Source: DATEAX01 sp035288145
GTDB taxonomy: Bacteria > Patescibacteriota > UBA1384 > UBA12157 > JAENIV01
Direction of reading: 5' to 3'
DNA: 52,593 bases
NCBI GenBank assembly: GCA_035288145.1
Contig: DATEAX010000028.1
Coordinates: 1 to 52,593, forward strand
Positions 15,699 through 24,864 of the stretch are shown here, piece after piece. Under the pieces are notes generated by a model. It was given only the letters and a program-made list of their open reading frames with translations, was not told the origin of the DNA and ran no database searches. Position 1 is the first letter of the stretch, and every line of letters begins with the position of its first letter. The translations under genes were made by a program, and so were the position numbers.

Positions 15699-18302
15699 TT
15701 ATCTTCCATGACATTTTTTATACTTCTTTCCGCTACCGCAAGGGCAGGGGTCGTTGCGGCCGACCTTGGGGACTGATGACGATGGCGTCGACGATGGGTC
15801 GGTCTGTGTCGCCGGTGTAGGAGAAACATCCAAGGGCGATTTCGTTCGCACCGTCACTTCGACGCCGCTATTCGGTACTGATTGCGCCGGCGTCTGCTCA
15901 ATCGCCGGCACCGAACCTTTTTCACCCCACCCCAGGGGTGGGGTCTGGTTATCCTCAAATGTCCCGGCGGCCATTGATTCGTCCGCGCCCTTCATTTGGA
16001 TTTGTCTTAAAGGTTGGGCCGCTATTTGGACCGGCGCCGGCCTAATCTCCGCTTTGAGCAGAATCTCCACCACTTGGGCATTGATATTGCCAATCAACCT
16101 TTGATATAGGCGGTACGCCTCGGCTTTATATTCCACCAGCGGATCGCGCTGACCGTAACCGCGAAGACCGATTCCCTCGCGCAAAACCTCCATCGCGTTT
16201 AAATGCTCGACCCACAAAGTATCAATTGACCTTAAGTAAACCATTCTTTCAATTTGGTTCATCGAATCCTGACCTATCTCTTGATACTTCAAAAGATATT
16301 GTCCTTTAGCCCCTTCTTCCATCAAATTCAAAATATCTTCATGAACTGATTTCCCCTCCAGAATCTTACGCCGCAGTAAATATATTGCCTGGCGGTGTTT
16401 GTTTTGGACATCATCGTATTCAACAAGATGTTTTCGAATATCAAAATTATGACCCTCAACTTTTTTTTGAGCCGACTCAATCGAACGAGAAATTAACGAA
16501 TGCTCGATGGGCATGTCATCGGGCAAATTGAGGCGGTTCATCAGATTTTTCATTCTTTCGCCGCCAAAAATCCGCATTAAATCATCTTCCATAGAAACAT
16601 AAAACACCGACGAGCCAGGATCGCCTTGACGGCCCGAACGCCCACGAAGCTGATTGTCAATCCGCCGGGCCTCATGTCTTTCCGTACCCAAGACATGAAG
16701 GCCCCCGGCATGGACGACTTTTTGATATTCCTTCTCATTAAACGGCGCGCCGCCTAAGATGATATCCACCCCCCGGCCAGCCATATTGGTCGCCACCGTT
16801 ACCGCTCCTGGTCGGCCAGCTTGGGCGATGATTTTTGCCTCACGTTCGTGGTGTTTGGCATTGAGAACCTCATGTTTGACACCCATTCTTTTCAAAATGC
16901 GCGAAAGCTTTTCGCTTTTTTCAATCGAAATCGTGCCGACCAAAATTGGTTGACCTTTCTCCGACCGTTTTTTGATATCTAATGCGACGGCCGTCAATTT
17001 AGATTCCTCGCTCTTATAAATCTGGTCTTGAAGATTCTCACGAATCATTTTTTTATTTGTCGGAATAACCACCACTTCAAGTTTATAAATTTTGAAAAAT
17101 TCCTCCGCTTCGGTCTCCGCCGTTCCCGTCATCCCGGCCAGTTTCCTATAAAGACGAAATAAATTCTGAAAAGAAATCGTCGCCAAAGTATCGGATTCCC
17201 GCTGAACTTCCACCCCCTCTTTGGCTTCAATTGCCTGATGGAGACCTTCGCTATAGCGCCGGCCCGGCATCAGCCGCCCCGTAAACTCGTCAACAATGAT
17301 GACTTCGCCATTTTTGACAACATAATCCCGGTCTTTTTTGTAAAGAGCATGAGCAATTAAGGCCTCTTCCAAGTGGTGGACAAGCTGGATATACCGGCTG
17401 TCATAAACATTTTCCAAACCCAATATTTTCTCAACTTTTTTCATCCCCTCGTCAGACAAAGTCACGGCGCGCATCTTTTCATCAACCTGGTAATCTTCAG
17501 CGGCTTTGAGTCGGGGAACGAGCTCCGCAAACTGACGATATAAAGCGGCAGACTCTTCGGCGGGCGCGGAAATAATCAGCGGCGTGCGCGCCTCGTCAAT
17601 CAAAATTGAATCAACCTCATCAACGATGGCAAAGTTTAAATCCCGTTGAACCATCTGCTCACGGCTCTGAACCATATTGTCTCGAAGATAGTCAAAACCA
17701 AATTCATTATTTGTGCCGTAAGTGATATCCGCCGCATAAGCGTCTCTGCGGGAAATTGGCAAGAGATTGGCATATTCGATCGTCGTTGGTTCAACGTCCT
17801 GTTTTTGAGGCGTAAATAGAAACGAGGCTTCGTGATTGATGGCGGCAACTTTCAGCTCCAACTTATCAAAAATTGGCCCCATCCAGGCGCAGTCCCGACG
17901 GGCCAGATAATCATTGACCGTGATTAGATGCGCCCCTTTGCCTTCTAAGGCATTCAAGTATAAAGCTAAAGTCGCAACTAAAGTTTTTCCTTCGCCGGTC
18001 TTCATTTCGGCGATTTTTCCTTGATGAAGGATGATGCCACCCATTAACTGAACATCAAAATGCCTTTGACCGATGGTTCGTTTGGCCGCCTCGCGCACCA
18101 CGGCAAACGCTTCGGGAAGGATGTCGTCCAAAGATTCATTTTGCGCCAGACGCTTTTTGAATTCACCTGTCTTCCCCTGAAGTTCAGCATCTGTCAAATG
18201 CTCAAAATTCTTTTCCACACCATTGATTTTTTCAACCATCGGTCTAAGGCGGGCCACCTCGGCCTCATTAGACCCGAACATTTTACTTAAAAAAGCGAGC
18301 AT
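15699..18302 (-). CDS. secA: SecA preprotein translocase ATPase
   Basis: Motor of Sec-dependent secretion. NBD1 (MKTGEGKTLVATLALYLNAL Walker A, DEVDSILIDEARTPLIIS), preprotein-crosslinking domain, NBD2 (GRGVDIILGGAPFNEKE, RRIDNQLRGRSGRQGDPGS) and the helical wing are intact. A C-terminal zinc motif CPCGSGKKYKKCHG ends the protein. The ATG at 18302 (MLAFLSKMFGSNE) has AAGG upstream. The earlier ATG at 18323 lies on the TATAAT box of the promoter and cannot be used from it. Between the helical core and the zinc tail is a Pro/Thr/Ser-rich linker in which TPPLGWG is encoded exactly by a 21-nt palindrome. About 867 residues, normal. Confidence 0.97.
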   Translation of the reverse strand: MLAFLSKMFGSNEAEVARLRPMVEKINGVEKNFEHLTDAELQGKTGEFKKRLAQNESLDDILPEAFAVVREAAKRTIGQRHFDVQLMGGIILHQGKIAEMKTGEGKTLVATLALYLNALEGKGAHLITVNDYLARRDCAWMGPIFDKLELKVAAINHEASFLFTPQKQDVEPTTIEYANLLPISRRDAYAADITYGTNNEFGFDYLRDNMVQSREQMVQRDLNFAIVDEVDSILIDEARTPLIISAPAEESAALYRQFAELVPRLKAAEDYQVDEKMRAVTLSDEGMKKVEKILGLENVYDSRYIQLVHHLEEALIAHALYKKDRDYVVKNGEVIIVDEFTGRLMPGRRYSEGLHQAIEAKEGVEVQRESDTLATISFQNLFRLYRKLAGMTGTAETEAEEFFKIYKLEVVVIPTNKKMIRENLQDQIYKSEESKLTAVALDIKKRSEKGQPILVGTISIEKSEKLSRILKRMGVKHEVLNAKHHEREAKIIAQAGRPGAVTVATNMAGRGVDIILGGAPFNEKEYQKVVHAGGLHVLGTERHEARRIDNQLRGRSGRQGDPGSSVFYVSMEDDLMRIFGGERMKNLMNRLNLPDDMPIEHSLISRSIESAQKKVEGHNFDIRKHLVEYDDVQNKHRQAIYLLRRKILEGKSVHEDILNLMEEGAKGQYLLKYQEIGQDSMNQIERMVYLRSIDTLWVEHLNAMEVLREGIGLRGYGQRDPLVEYKAEAYRLYQRLIGNINAQVVEILLKAEIRPAPVQIAAQPLRQIQMKGADESMAAGTFEDNQTPPLGWGEKGSVPAIEQTPAQSVPNSGVEVTVRTKSPLDVSPTPATQTDPSSTPSSSVPKVGRNDPCPCGSGKKYKKCHGR
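15924..15944. repeat. 21-nt palindrome inside secA
   Basis: Perfect 10-bp arms ACCCCACCCC / GGGGTGGGGT around a central A. In the secA frame it is exactly seven codons, TPPLGWG, in the disordered C-terminal linker. Confidence 0.85.
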
Positions 18303-18321
18303 TTTCTGCCTTTCAGAGAAC

Positions 18322-18330
18322 ATTATAGCA
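18322..18330 (-). promoter_or_regulatory. extended -10 promoter of secA
   Basis: Minus strand TGC-TATAAT, a perfect extended -10. It overlaps an in-frame upstream ATG and so fixes the secA start at 18302. Confidence 0.6.
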
Positions 18331-18347
18331 AAACTTGAAAGATTTGG

Positions 18348-18758
18348 CTACTCGGATTTCTTTCTTTTTATCTTCCTGATTAACCACCGTGGCCCATAAG
18401 TCCCGGCCTCATACATCTTTGCCAAGTAATATTTCGCCGGATAGCGCGAGCCCATTTTAACCCTTTCTTTATATTTAAGGATATGTTGTTCCAAACGCTC
18501 CTGGGCTAAATCAACCGAGCCAAAAAAATCCGAGGTCCGCTCGCAGACAAAAATCGGATTTTTACAACCCGGCAAAGTCATCGTTATCCGGACAACCTTA
18601 TCCACCCCGCCCTTGGGACCGCGGGTGTCCGATAAGACAACTTCAGAGGTTGCCGGTTCTTTGACCATAGGTTCGTATTTGCGAATTTTTTCTTCAATAT
18701 AAGAACGAAGCCCCGGATCAATTTTTAATCGCTTATGTCCTTTAATGATAATCTTCAC
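18348..18758 (-). CDS. hpf: ribosome hibernation-promoting factor (HPF/RaiA)
   Basis: A 136-residue S30AE-fold protein that inactivates ribosomes under starvation. It has the N-terminal beta strand MKIIIKGHKRLKIDPGLRSY, the helix IEEKIRKYE, the VVRITMTLPG strands and the second helix DLAQERLEQHILKYKER. The C-terminal basic tail (RWLIRKIKRKK) replaces the long-form dimerisation domain, so this is a short form. Its ATG overlaps the serS stop by 4 nt, implying coupled translation. Confidence 0.9.
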   Translation of the reverse strand: MKIIIKGHKRLKIDPGLRSYIEEKIRKYEPMVKEPATSEVVLSDTRGPKGGVDKVVRITMTLPGCKNPIFVCERTSDFFGSVDLAQERLEQHILKYKERVKMGSRYPAKYYLAKMYEAGTYGPRWLIRKIKRKKSE

Positions 18759-19990
18759 GATTTCTTTATCTCTTTAAATCCCAGATATTTATGCAAAACT
18801 TTGGGGATTTTGATCGAGCCGTTTTTTTGTTGATTGTTTTCCATTAACGCCACCATTGTTCGGCCAATGGCTAAGGCGGTGTCGTTTAGAGTATGGACAA
18901 ATTCCTTTTCTCCCTCCTCCGTTTGAAATTTAATATTTAGCCGGCGCGCCTGAAAATCGGTGTCGTGCGAACAAGAAGTCAGTTCCCTATATTCATTTTG
19001 CGACGGAATCCAAACTTCGGTATCAATTTTTTTTGCATTGGGAGCGCCCAGCTCTCCCCCGGAAATGTTGACCAGACGATAGGGGAGACCCAAATCTTCG
19101 AAAATTTCTTCATTTATTTCGACCAGTTCAGTAAAAATCTTCCAGGAATCTTGGGGGTTCGTAAAAACAAACATTTCCATTTTGTCAAATTGGTGAGCGC
19201 GAATAATCCCCCGCGTATCTTGGCCGTAAGAACCAGCCTCCCTTCGAAAACAGGTTGAAAAGCCCCAATATTTTTTGGGGAGTTCTTCTTCCCTGAAAGT
19301 TTCGTCGCTGTGATAGGCGGCTAAAGGCACTTCGGCCGTGCCGACAAGATAAAGATTATCCTCATTTGGATTTACTCGATAAATCTCATTTTTCTCCGCC
19401 GGAAAAAAGCCACTGCCAAACATGGCTTTTTCTTGCACCAGGGCTGGCGGAATGAGGCCGATAAATCCCTCTTTGGTCAATTTTTCGATTAAATAATTTA
19501 TTAAAGCAAATTCCAGCAAAACCGCTTCTTTTTTTAGAAAATAAAATCGGCTGCCGGAGATTTTGGTCGCCCGTTCAATATCAATAATATCCAGTTCTTT
19601 GCCCAAGCTGACATGGTCTTTGACGGGAAAACCAAACTTAGGCGGCCGGCCGGATTCTTTTTCAATTTTATTGCCTTCCTCTTTGGAAGGGACTGATTGG
19701 TGAGGAAGGTTATGAAGTTGAGACGCTGCTTCGAAATAGGCCTCCTCGTTCTCGCGAAGTTGTGGTTCGAGATCCCGAAGCATTTTTTTGATTTCGAAGG
19801 CGCGTTCGTTTTTCTCCTTTTTCTTTGCCAGTACATTTTGCTCGGCCCGAAGCATCTCGACTCTCTTTAATAAATCTTTTCTCTCATTATCAAGTTTAAT
19901 AACCTTATCCAGATTAAACTCCGTATGCTTTTTTTTAAGCGCTTTTTTTACGGCCGCTAAATTTTGACGAATATAGTTTATGTCGAGCAT
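18755..19990 (-). CDS. serS: seryl-tRNA synthetase
   Basis: Class II synthetase. The N-terminal long coiled-coil arm that grips the tRNA-Ser variable loop is at about 25-105. The catalytic domain has motif 2 (STCFRREAGSYGQDTRGIIRAHQFDKMEMF), the motif 1 region (GFIGLIPPALVQEKAMFGSGFFP) and motif 3 (NDTALAIGRTMVALMENNQ). 411 residues, normal. ATG start 17 nt after the lysS stop; followed by hpf with a 4-nt overlap. Confidence 0.96.
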   Translation of the reverse strand: MLDINYIRQNLAAVKKALKKKHTEFNLDKVIKLDNERKDLLKRVEMLRAEQNVLAKKKEKNERAFEIKKMLRDLEPQLRENEEAYFEAASQLHNLPHQSVPSKEEGNKIEKESGRPPKFGFPVKDHVSLGKELDIIDIERATKISGSRFYFLKKEAVLLEFALINYLIEKLTKEGFIGLIPPALVQEKAMFGSGFFPAEKNEIYRVNPNEDNLYLVGTAEVPLAAYHSDETFREEELPKKYWGFSTCFRREAGSYGQDTRGIIRAHQFDKMEMFVFTNPQDSWKIFTELVEINEEIFEDLGLPYRLVNISGGELGAPNAKKIDTEVWIPSQNEYRELTSCSHDTDFQARRLNIKFQTEEGEKEFVHTLNDTALAIGRTMVALMENNQQKNGSIKIPKVLHKYLGFKEIKKS

Positions 19991-20007
19991 TCTCTTTACC
20001 AGAATTA

Positions 20008-21552
20008 TTATATCCCTTTTAATCTCTCTAAAACAAGTTTTTTATCCAAACTGGCCAACAGCCAGCCGGCTTGAGGACCGGAATCCTTGCCCAAAAAAAT
20101 AAGGTAAATCGCCGCAAAGGCCTGGCGCGGAACGATCCCCATTTCTTGACGAAGTCGGTGGATTTCCCGATGCAACTCTTCGCCATTTAAATCTTTGGTC
20201 GCGACAATCTCGGCAATTTTTCGCAAAAAATCTTTTTGCTCTTTTGATAAATCTTTGGCTGCTTCTGGCAATTGCTCCTGGACAGCAAATTGATAATCTT
20301 CAGGAGCAAATTTTTTAAGCCACTCCTTGGCAATTCTTAGACGGTTTTCGATTTCCTTTCGTTCGATTTCTGAAAGCGGCCTTCCCTTTTCTTTTTGGGC
20401 ATAATCGAAAATATCACACCGCGGCATTTGTAAAAGATTGGCGACTTTAGAAAATCTAAGCCGGTGTTGCGGCTGGGGCTTTGCGACATCGATTTGGGTG
20501 TAATAAAACGCCCTCGCCAGATCTGATTTCGGGGCGGCCGCCGCCGCCCGATCGTACTCATCATAGAGAAGAGGAATCGTCTCGCCCTCGGGCTGAAACT
20601 CAATGGTTCTTTTATAGCGGGTGCGGATAAATAAAAATCTTAATAAATTTTCCGGTAAAAATTCCGCCATATCTTTAGCTGTCACGCCCAAACCTTTTGA
20701 TGAAGACATTTTTGCGCCGCCAACCAAAATATGTTCGTAGCGGATATCATAAGGCGGATTAATTTTGAGAATGCTCCGGGCAATTCTATCGGCAATATCG
20801 CGCGAACCGCCGGCGGCAAAATGGTCTTTGCCTTCACCTTCAATATCGGATCCGAAAACCTGCCACTGGACCGGCCATTCAACTTTCCACGGCAGTTTGG
20901 CCTTGCCGCCAAAGGGCGAAACCGAATCTTGAGCCCCACAACCCTTGGCCCAACTGACTAAGTTTTCTTGACACTGGAATCTTACCTCTCGGCCATTCCA
21001 GTCCGTCACCCTCGTGGTGCCGATTTTGCCGCAGCGAGGACAGACGACCTGGAGGGGAAACCAGTCCGGTCCTTTGTCCGAGCCGGAAACTTCTTTATAA
21101 ATGGTCCGAATCTCCTGGGCGCGGTCAAGCATTATTTTAATGGCATTGTCAAATTTCCCTTCTCGGTAAAGCTCGGAAGTCCGGGCAATCTTTGGTCTTA
21201 TCCCCAAATTATTAAAGACCGCTTCAAATTCTGATGCATATTGTTCGGCAAAGCTTTTGTGTTTGCCGTCGGGCGCGGGAATCTCGGATAAGGGTTTACC
21301 CATATGTTTAAGCCAGCTTTTCTCCAAATAAACCGGCAGGCCGTCCAAGGGATCAAAATCGTCAAAAATATAAATAAATTCCGCCGATTTGCCCGCTTCG
21401 ATGAGACCTCGCCGGACCAAATCGTGGATGATGACTCCTCGCAAAGAACCGATGTGAGCATGTCCGGAGGGCGTCAGGGCATCGGTGATAATAAAAGAGT
21501 TCTTCGATGATTTTTTTAAAATATCCTCAACGATCTCATCTGCCCAAAACAT
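20008..21552 (-). CDS. lysS: class I lysyl-tRNA synthetase (archaeal type)
   Basis: Attaches lysine to tRNA-Lys using the class I Rossmann fold, the archaeal/spirochaete form rather than the class II enzyme common in bacteria. HIGH motif variant SGHAHIGSLRG and KMSKS variant GGAKMSSSKG are visible. A zinc-ribbon-like CPRCG plus CQEN/KGCG insert lies between them. A C-terminal helical anticodon-binding region completes it (514 residues). ATG at 21552 (MFWADEIVEDIL) follows AAGGAG; codons upstream to 21609 are not needed. greA lies upstream on the same strand. Confidence 0.95.
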   Translation of the reverse strand: MFWADEIVEDILKKSSKNSFIITDALTPSGHAHIGSLRGVIIHDLVRRGLIEAGKSAEFIYIFDDFDPLDGLPVYLEKSWLKHMGKPLSEIPAPDGKHKSFAEQYASEFEAVFNNLGIRPKIARTSELYREGKFDNAIKIMLDRAQEIRTIYKEVSGSDKGPDWFPLQVVCPRCGKIGTTRVTDWNGREVRFQCQENLVSWAKGCGAQDSVSPFGGKAKLPWKVEWPVQWQVFGSDIEGEGKDHFAAGGSRDIADRIARSILKINPPYDIRYEHILVGGAKMSSSKGLGVTAKDMAEFLPENLLRFLFIRTRYKRTIEFQPEGETIPLLYDEYDRAAAAAPKSDLARAFYYTQIDVAKPQPQHRLRFSKVANLLQMPRCDIFDYAQKEKGRPLSEIERKEIENRLRIAKEWLKKFAPEDYQFAVQEQLPEAAKDLSKEQKDFLRKIAEIVATKDLNGEELHREIHRLRQEMGIVPRQAFAAIYLIFLGKDSGPQAGWLLASLDKKLVLERLKGI

Positions 21553-21680
21553 GACGCTCCTTGCAGTCGCGAAATCGAAATGTCTGCCTCGCCGAGTCAA
21601 GACGGGCAAAAATTAAAATTCAAAACTATCATTATGATATCGCTTCGCGATTTATATCAATTATTCAATAACATTTTACT

Positions 21681-21716
21681 AAAAAAGAGAATCTTATTCA
21701 ATTAAATCTCTTTTTG
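21681..21716 (-). terminator. rho-independent terminator of greA
   Basis: AAAAAGAGA / TCTCTTTTT arms with a 16-nt loop, followed on the minus strand by a T run. It is AU-rich and so perhaps weak, separating greA from lysS. A second small hairpin (ATATCGC-TTC-GCGAT type) lies at 21634-21660. Confidence 0.5.
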
Positions 21717-21735
21717 AGTCTTAAAAAAATATAAA

Positions 21736-22191
21736 TTATTTAATTTCAATAATTTGACAGAACATTTTGCCAATGGGCGTGACAATCTCCGCTCTTTCCC
21801 CCCTCCCTTTGCCCATCAAAGAATGGCCGATGGGCGAATCAATCGAGATCTTTCCAGAAGAAGGATCGGATTCGGAAACGCCGACAATCGTGTAAGAAAG
21901 GGTATGACCATTCATTTCCAAAGTCACGATTGAACCAAGCTCAACTTTGTCTGTATTATTTTTAGCCATAACTTTGGCTCGCCGAAGCATTTCTTCCAGT
22001 TCCAGAATTCTTCCCTCTACAAAAGACTGCTCGTTTTTGGCATCTTCATATTCGCTGTTTTCGCTTAAATCGCCAAATTCGCGGGCAGTTTTGATTCTTT
22101 CGGCCACTTGAGAACGACGAGTTTTAAGAGCCCGAAGCTCCTCTTGAATTTTTTCAAAACCTTTGCTCGTAAGTAAAATTTGGTCTTCCAC
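21736..22191 (-). CDS. greA: transcription elongation factor GreA
   Basis: Rescues backtracked RNA polymerase by stimulating transcript cleavage. The N-terminal coiled coil carries the acidic tip (REFGDLSENSEYEDAKNEQS), followed by the FKBP-like C-terminal domain (VTLEMNGHTLSYTIVG, SIDSPIGHSLMGKGRGE). I set the start at GTG 22191 (151 residues, close to the usual ~158). A consensus promoter TTGACA-17-TAAAAT occupies 22229-22257, so the ATG at 22245 would lie inside the promoter. A GAGGTG stretch lies just upstream of the GTG. Confidence 0.92.
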   Translation of the reverse strand: MEDQILLTSKGFEKIQEELRALKTRRSQVAERIKTAREFGDLSENSEYEDAKNEQSFVEGRILELEEMLRRAKVMAKNNTDKVELGSIVTLEMNGHTLSYTIVGVSESDPSSGKISIDSPIGHSLMGKGRGERAEIVTPIGKMFCQIIEIK

Positions 22192-22228
22192 AACACCTCT
22201 TTTTAAAAAATCCCTTCTTTTCTTATAT

Positions 22229-22257
22229 ATTTTAGAATAGTCCATTGAGAATGTCAA
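22229..22257 (-). promoter_or_regulatory. sigma-70 promoter of greA
   Basis: Minus strand TTGACA (22257-22252), 17-nt spacer, TAAAAT (22234-22229). It is identical in both hexamers and spacing to the sigma-factor gene promoter at 35760-35788. Beyond it, 22258-22484 holds no recognisable gene. Confidence 0.8.
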
Positions 22258-22484
22258 TATATCGAATTAGATAACGAAAAATGCTACTTAAGCGAACTTC
22301 GTTAGCTCATTAAAAATGTTACTGAAATATGTGAAGGATATAAGCCGAGGCAAAACACGGCGTGGTTCTATTAGCCAATATTAAAACCTACATTCTATTT
22401 TACCCTGTGGATAACTTTTTTCAAAGATTAAGATTCGAGTTCCTTAGAAACTACCCGGCGGACGCCGATGTTCGGAGGGCGAGC

Positions 22485-24386
22485 CTACTGTTGACTAAAA
22501 TACCAACTGAAAACTTCCTGGACAACTGGTCCGGCCGTGGCATGCCCCTCGCCCCCATCTTCAATTAAAGTGGCAACGACAATTTCCGGATTAGCGTAGG
22601 GGGCGAAAGCAATCATCCAGGCATGGGTTTTGCCTTCCGAGCCAAACTGGGCGGTGCCGGTTTTTGCCGCCGCCTGAACTGGAAGATCCCCCAGACGCTT
22701 CGCCGAGCCCGAGGTTACTGCCTGACGCATACCCTCGCGAATGACTTGGAGGTTTGCCCCATCGATAATACCTGACCTTTTGACTTCCTTTTTAAATTCC
22801 CAAATCAACTTGCCGTCTTTGTCGGTGATTTTAGAAACGATTTGTGGTTTTAAAACTTCTCCCCCGTTGGCAATGGCGGCAGCAGCCGTTGCCATTTGAA
22901 TCGGCGTCACCAAAAAATCTCCCTGACCAATTCCCAAATGATAAGTATCGCCAAGATACCAAATTTCTTTTTTGGTCTTTTCTTTCCACTCGGGATCCGG
23001 CACCAGACCCTTAGCTTCCGCCGGCAGGTCAATCCCGGTTCTTTCTTCAAAGCCAAATTTTAACAAGTAATCCTTTAATTTCACTATTCCCAAACCCCGA
23101 ATTTTATCCCAGCCGCCGGCGACAGCATAGAAAAATATATTAACACTTTCGGCAATTGCCTTGCGTACATCCGTCAGTCCGTGAACCTTCCAGTCCGGAT
23201 AAGTATAATTGCCAACTTTGATTTCTCCAGGAGCATTAATGGTGGTATTTTCGGTGATGACGCCTTCCTGGAGACCGGCGGCGGCAATCACCGGTTTAAT
23301 CGTCGAGCCAGAGGGATAGGTCCCGGAAACCGCCCGATTAAAAAGGGGTTTTCCGGGGTCATTTAAAAGTTTTTGAAATTCCTCATCAAGGTCTTCGGAG
23401 GAAAAAAGATTGTTATCGAACGTCGGGACGCTTGCCAGCCCCAAGACCTGGCCGGTTTGAGGATGTAAGGCAACCATTGCCCCGCCGGGAGAATCCGCTT
23501 CCTCAACCGCCAACTGCAAAGCATTGGTCATTTTATCTTCCAAGCCGGCATTTAGGCTTAAAAATAAATTATTGCCCGGTTGGGGCAGAGTTTTAGAAAG
23601 CTCCCGCTGCTGGCGGCCGTGCGAATCTACCTCGACTTCCAAAATCCCCGGCGTACCCTTAAGATATTTTTCGTAAACTGCTTCCAGACCTTCCCGGCCG
23701 AGAATATATGAGAGTTTATAATTCGGATAATTCTTTAAATCTCGATCGGTCATTTTGCTGGTATAGCCGACAACCGGCCCCAGACCAAAAACCGAGGTAT
23801 ATTCACGGATTGGTTTTTTTTGAATCACCACCCCGGGAAGGTTGATGGTTTTATACTCTAAAATCATTGCGGTCTCGCGGTCAAGATTCTCTTTTAAGAC
23901 GATCGGGTCATAAGAAGAAAGGGCCCTGCTCTTGACTTTAACCCTGATTTCCTCTCTGGGAATTTGGCTCGTACGGCTTAATTTCTCAAAGATTTCCTCT
24001 CTTTCTTCGGTCTTTTTGGGAAAATCCAAGGGGTAAATTTCCAAATTGTAAGCGGCTTTGTTTTTGGCTAAAATTGTCCCTTTGGCGTCATAAATCATCC
24101 CCCGGGGAGGTTCAATTTCTCGGGCCCGGATGCGATTGCCTTCAGCCAAAAGGCGATTGAAGCTTCCTTGGCTGATTTGAAGGCGCAAAAGTTGGAAAAT
24201 GAGCGCCCCGAAAACCAACAAACAACCAAGGTATGGCAACCACAAGGACTTCTTTTTTTCTTTAAAAATCTCACCGCCGGTAGCTTCCTGATTAAATTCC
24301 TCATACTCCAAAACCGGCTGGCGCAAACTTCGAGACATCCGATCGCCGGGAAGAAATTGATCATCGTAAAAATCAAAAATCGACAT
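22485..24386 (-). CDS. mrdA: penicillin-binding protein 2 (elongasome transpeptidase)
   Basis: Peptidoglycan DD-transpeptidase of the Rod complex. It has a cytoplasmic N-terminus with a transmembrane helix (about 48-70), the dimerisation domain (REIEPPRGMIYDAKGTILA), then the penicillin-binding domain. Active-site motifs are intact: SGSTIKP (nucleophile Ser and Lys), SVN and KTGTAQFG. 633 residues, typical. It is the last gene of mreB-mreC-mreD-mrdA, starting 1 nt after mreD. Confidence 0.95.
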   Translation of the reverse strand: MSIFDFYDDQFLPGDRMSRSLRQPVLEYEEFNQEATGGEIFKEKKKSLWLPYLGCLLVFGALIFQLLRLQISQGSFNRLLAEGNRIRAREIEPPRGMIYDAKGTILAKNKAAYNLEIYPLDFPKKTEEREEIFEKLSRTSQIPREEIRVKVKSRALSSYDPIVLKENLDRETAMILEYKTINLPGVVIQKKPIREYTSVFGLGPVVGYTSKMTDRDLKNYPNYKLSYILGREGLEAVYEKYLKGTPGILEVEVDSHGRQQRELSKTLPQPGNNLFLSLNAGLEDKMTNALQLAVEEADSPGGAMVALHPQTGQVLGLASVPTFDNNLFSSEDLDEEFQKLLNDPGKPLFNRAVSGTYPSGSTIKPVIAAAGLQEGVITENTTINAPGEIKVGNYTYPDWKVHGLTDVRKAIAESVNIFFYAVAGGWDKIRGLGIVKLKDYLLKFGFEERTGIDLPAEAKGLVPDPEWKEKTKKEIWYLGDTYHLGIGQGDFLVTPIQMATAAAAIANGGEVLKPQIVSKITDKDGKLIWEFKKEVKRSGIIDGANLQVIREGMRQAVTSGSAKRLGDLPVQAAAKTGTAQFGSEGKTHAWMIAFAPYANPEIVVATLIEDGGEGHATAGPVVQEVFSWYFSQQ

Positions 24387-24387
24387 C

Positions 24388-24864
24388 TTATACCAACCTA
24401 ATCTCTTCTTGGGGTTTTAAAAAACGACCGGTCAAAAAATAAACAATTATTCCCCAGAAACCATTGATTAAGGCATCATAAATTATCTGCGGACCGGGCG
24501 GGATGCGGGCGTAAAGGAAAATTATTAAGTTGAGAAACAAAAAAATCATTACCAGAAAAAAATAAATCCAGCCGATATTCGGCGGAGGAACGGCCTTTAA
24601 AATGACAAAATTTAATAAAAGTAAAACCGCCAAGAGAAGTAAAGTGTAAATACCAAAACGGAGAGGGGAGGCCAGGTCCAAAAACAAACCCCCCAAAGAA
24701 GCCACGAGAAGGGCATCTTGAAAAAAACCTCGTAAAAGAAGAACAAGACTGACCAGATATATTAAATTCGGGATGACGGAAAAAAACGACCATTTCGAAA
24801 AAAAACTTAATTGCAAAATCACCAATAACAAGATGGCTAAAATTTTAATCATATTTGTTTTCAT
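24388..24864 (-). CDS. mreD: MreD rod-shape membrane protein
   Basis: A 158-residue polytopic protein with about five transmembrane helices. The segment ASLGGLFLDLASPLRFGIYTL is the characteristic MreD loop. It belongs to the Rod complex with MreC and PBP2. Its ATG overlaps the mreC stop by 4 nt (ATGA). Confidence 0.88.
   Translation of the reverse strand: MKTNMIKILAILLLVILQLSFFSKWSFFSVIPNLIYLVSLVLLLRGFFQDALLVASLGGLFLDLASPLRFGIYTLLLLAVLLLLNFVILKAVPPPNIGWIYFFLVMIFLFLNLIIFLYARIPPGPQIIYDALINGFWGIIVYFLTGRFLKPQEEIRLV

Noticed and set aside
22406..22414. Perfect DnaA box (TTATCCACA on the minus strand) between greA and mrdA
   Set aside because: It is single; no cluster of boxes, AT-rich unwinding element or dnaA/dnaN gene is nearby, so it does not support an origin.
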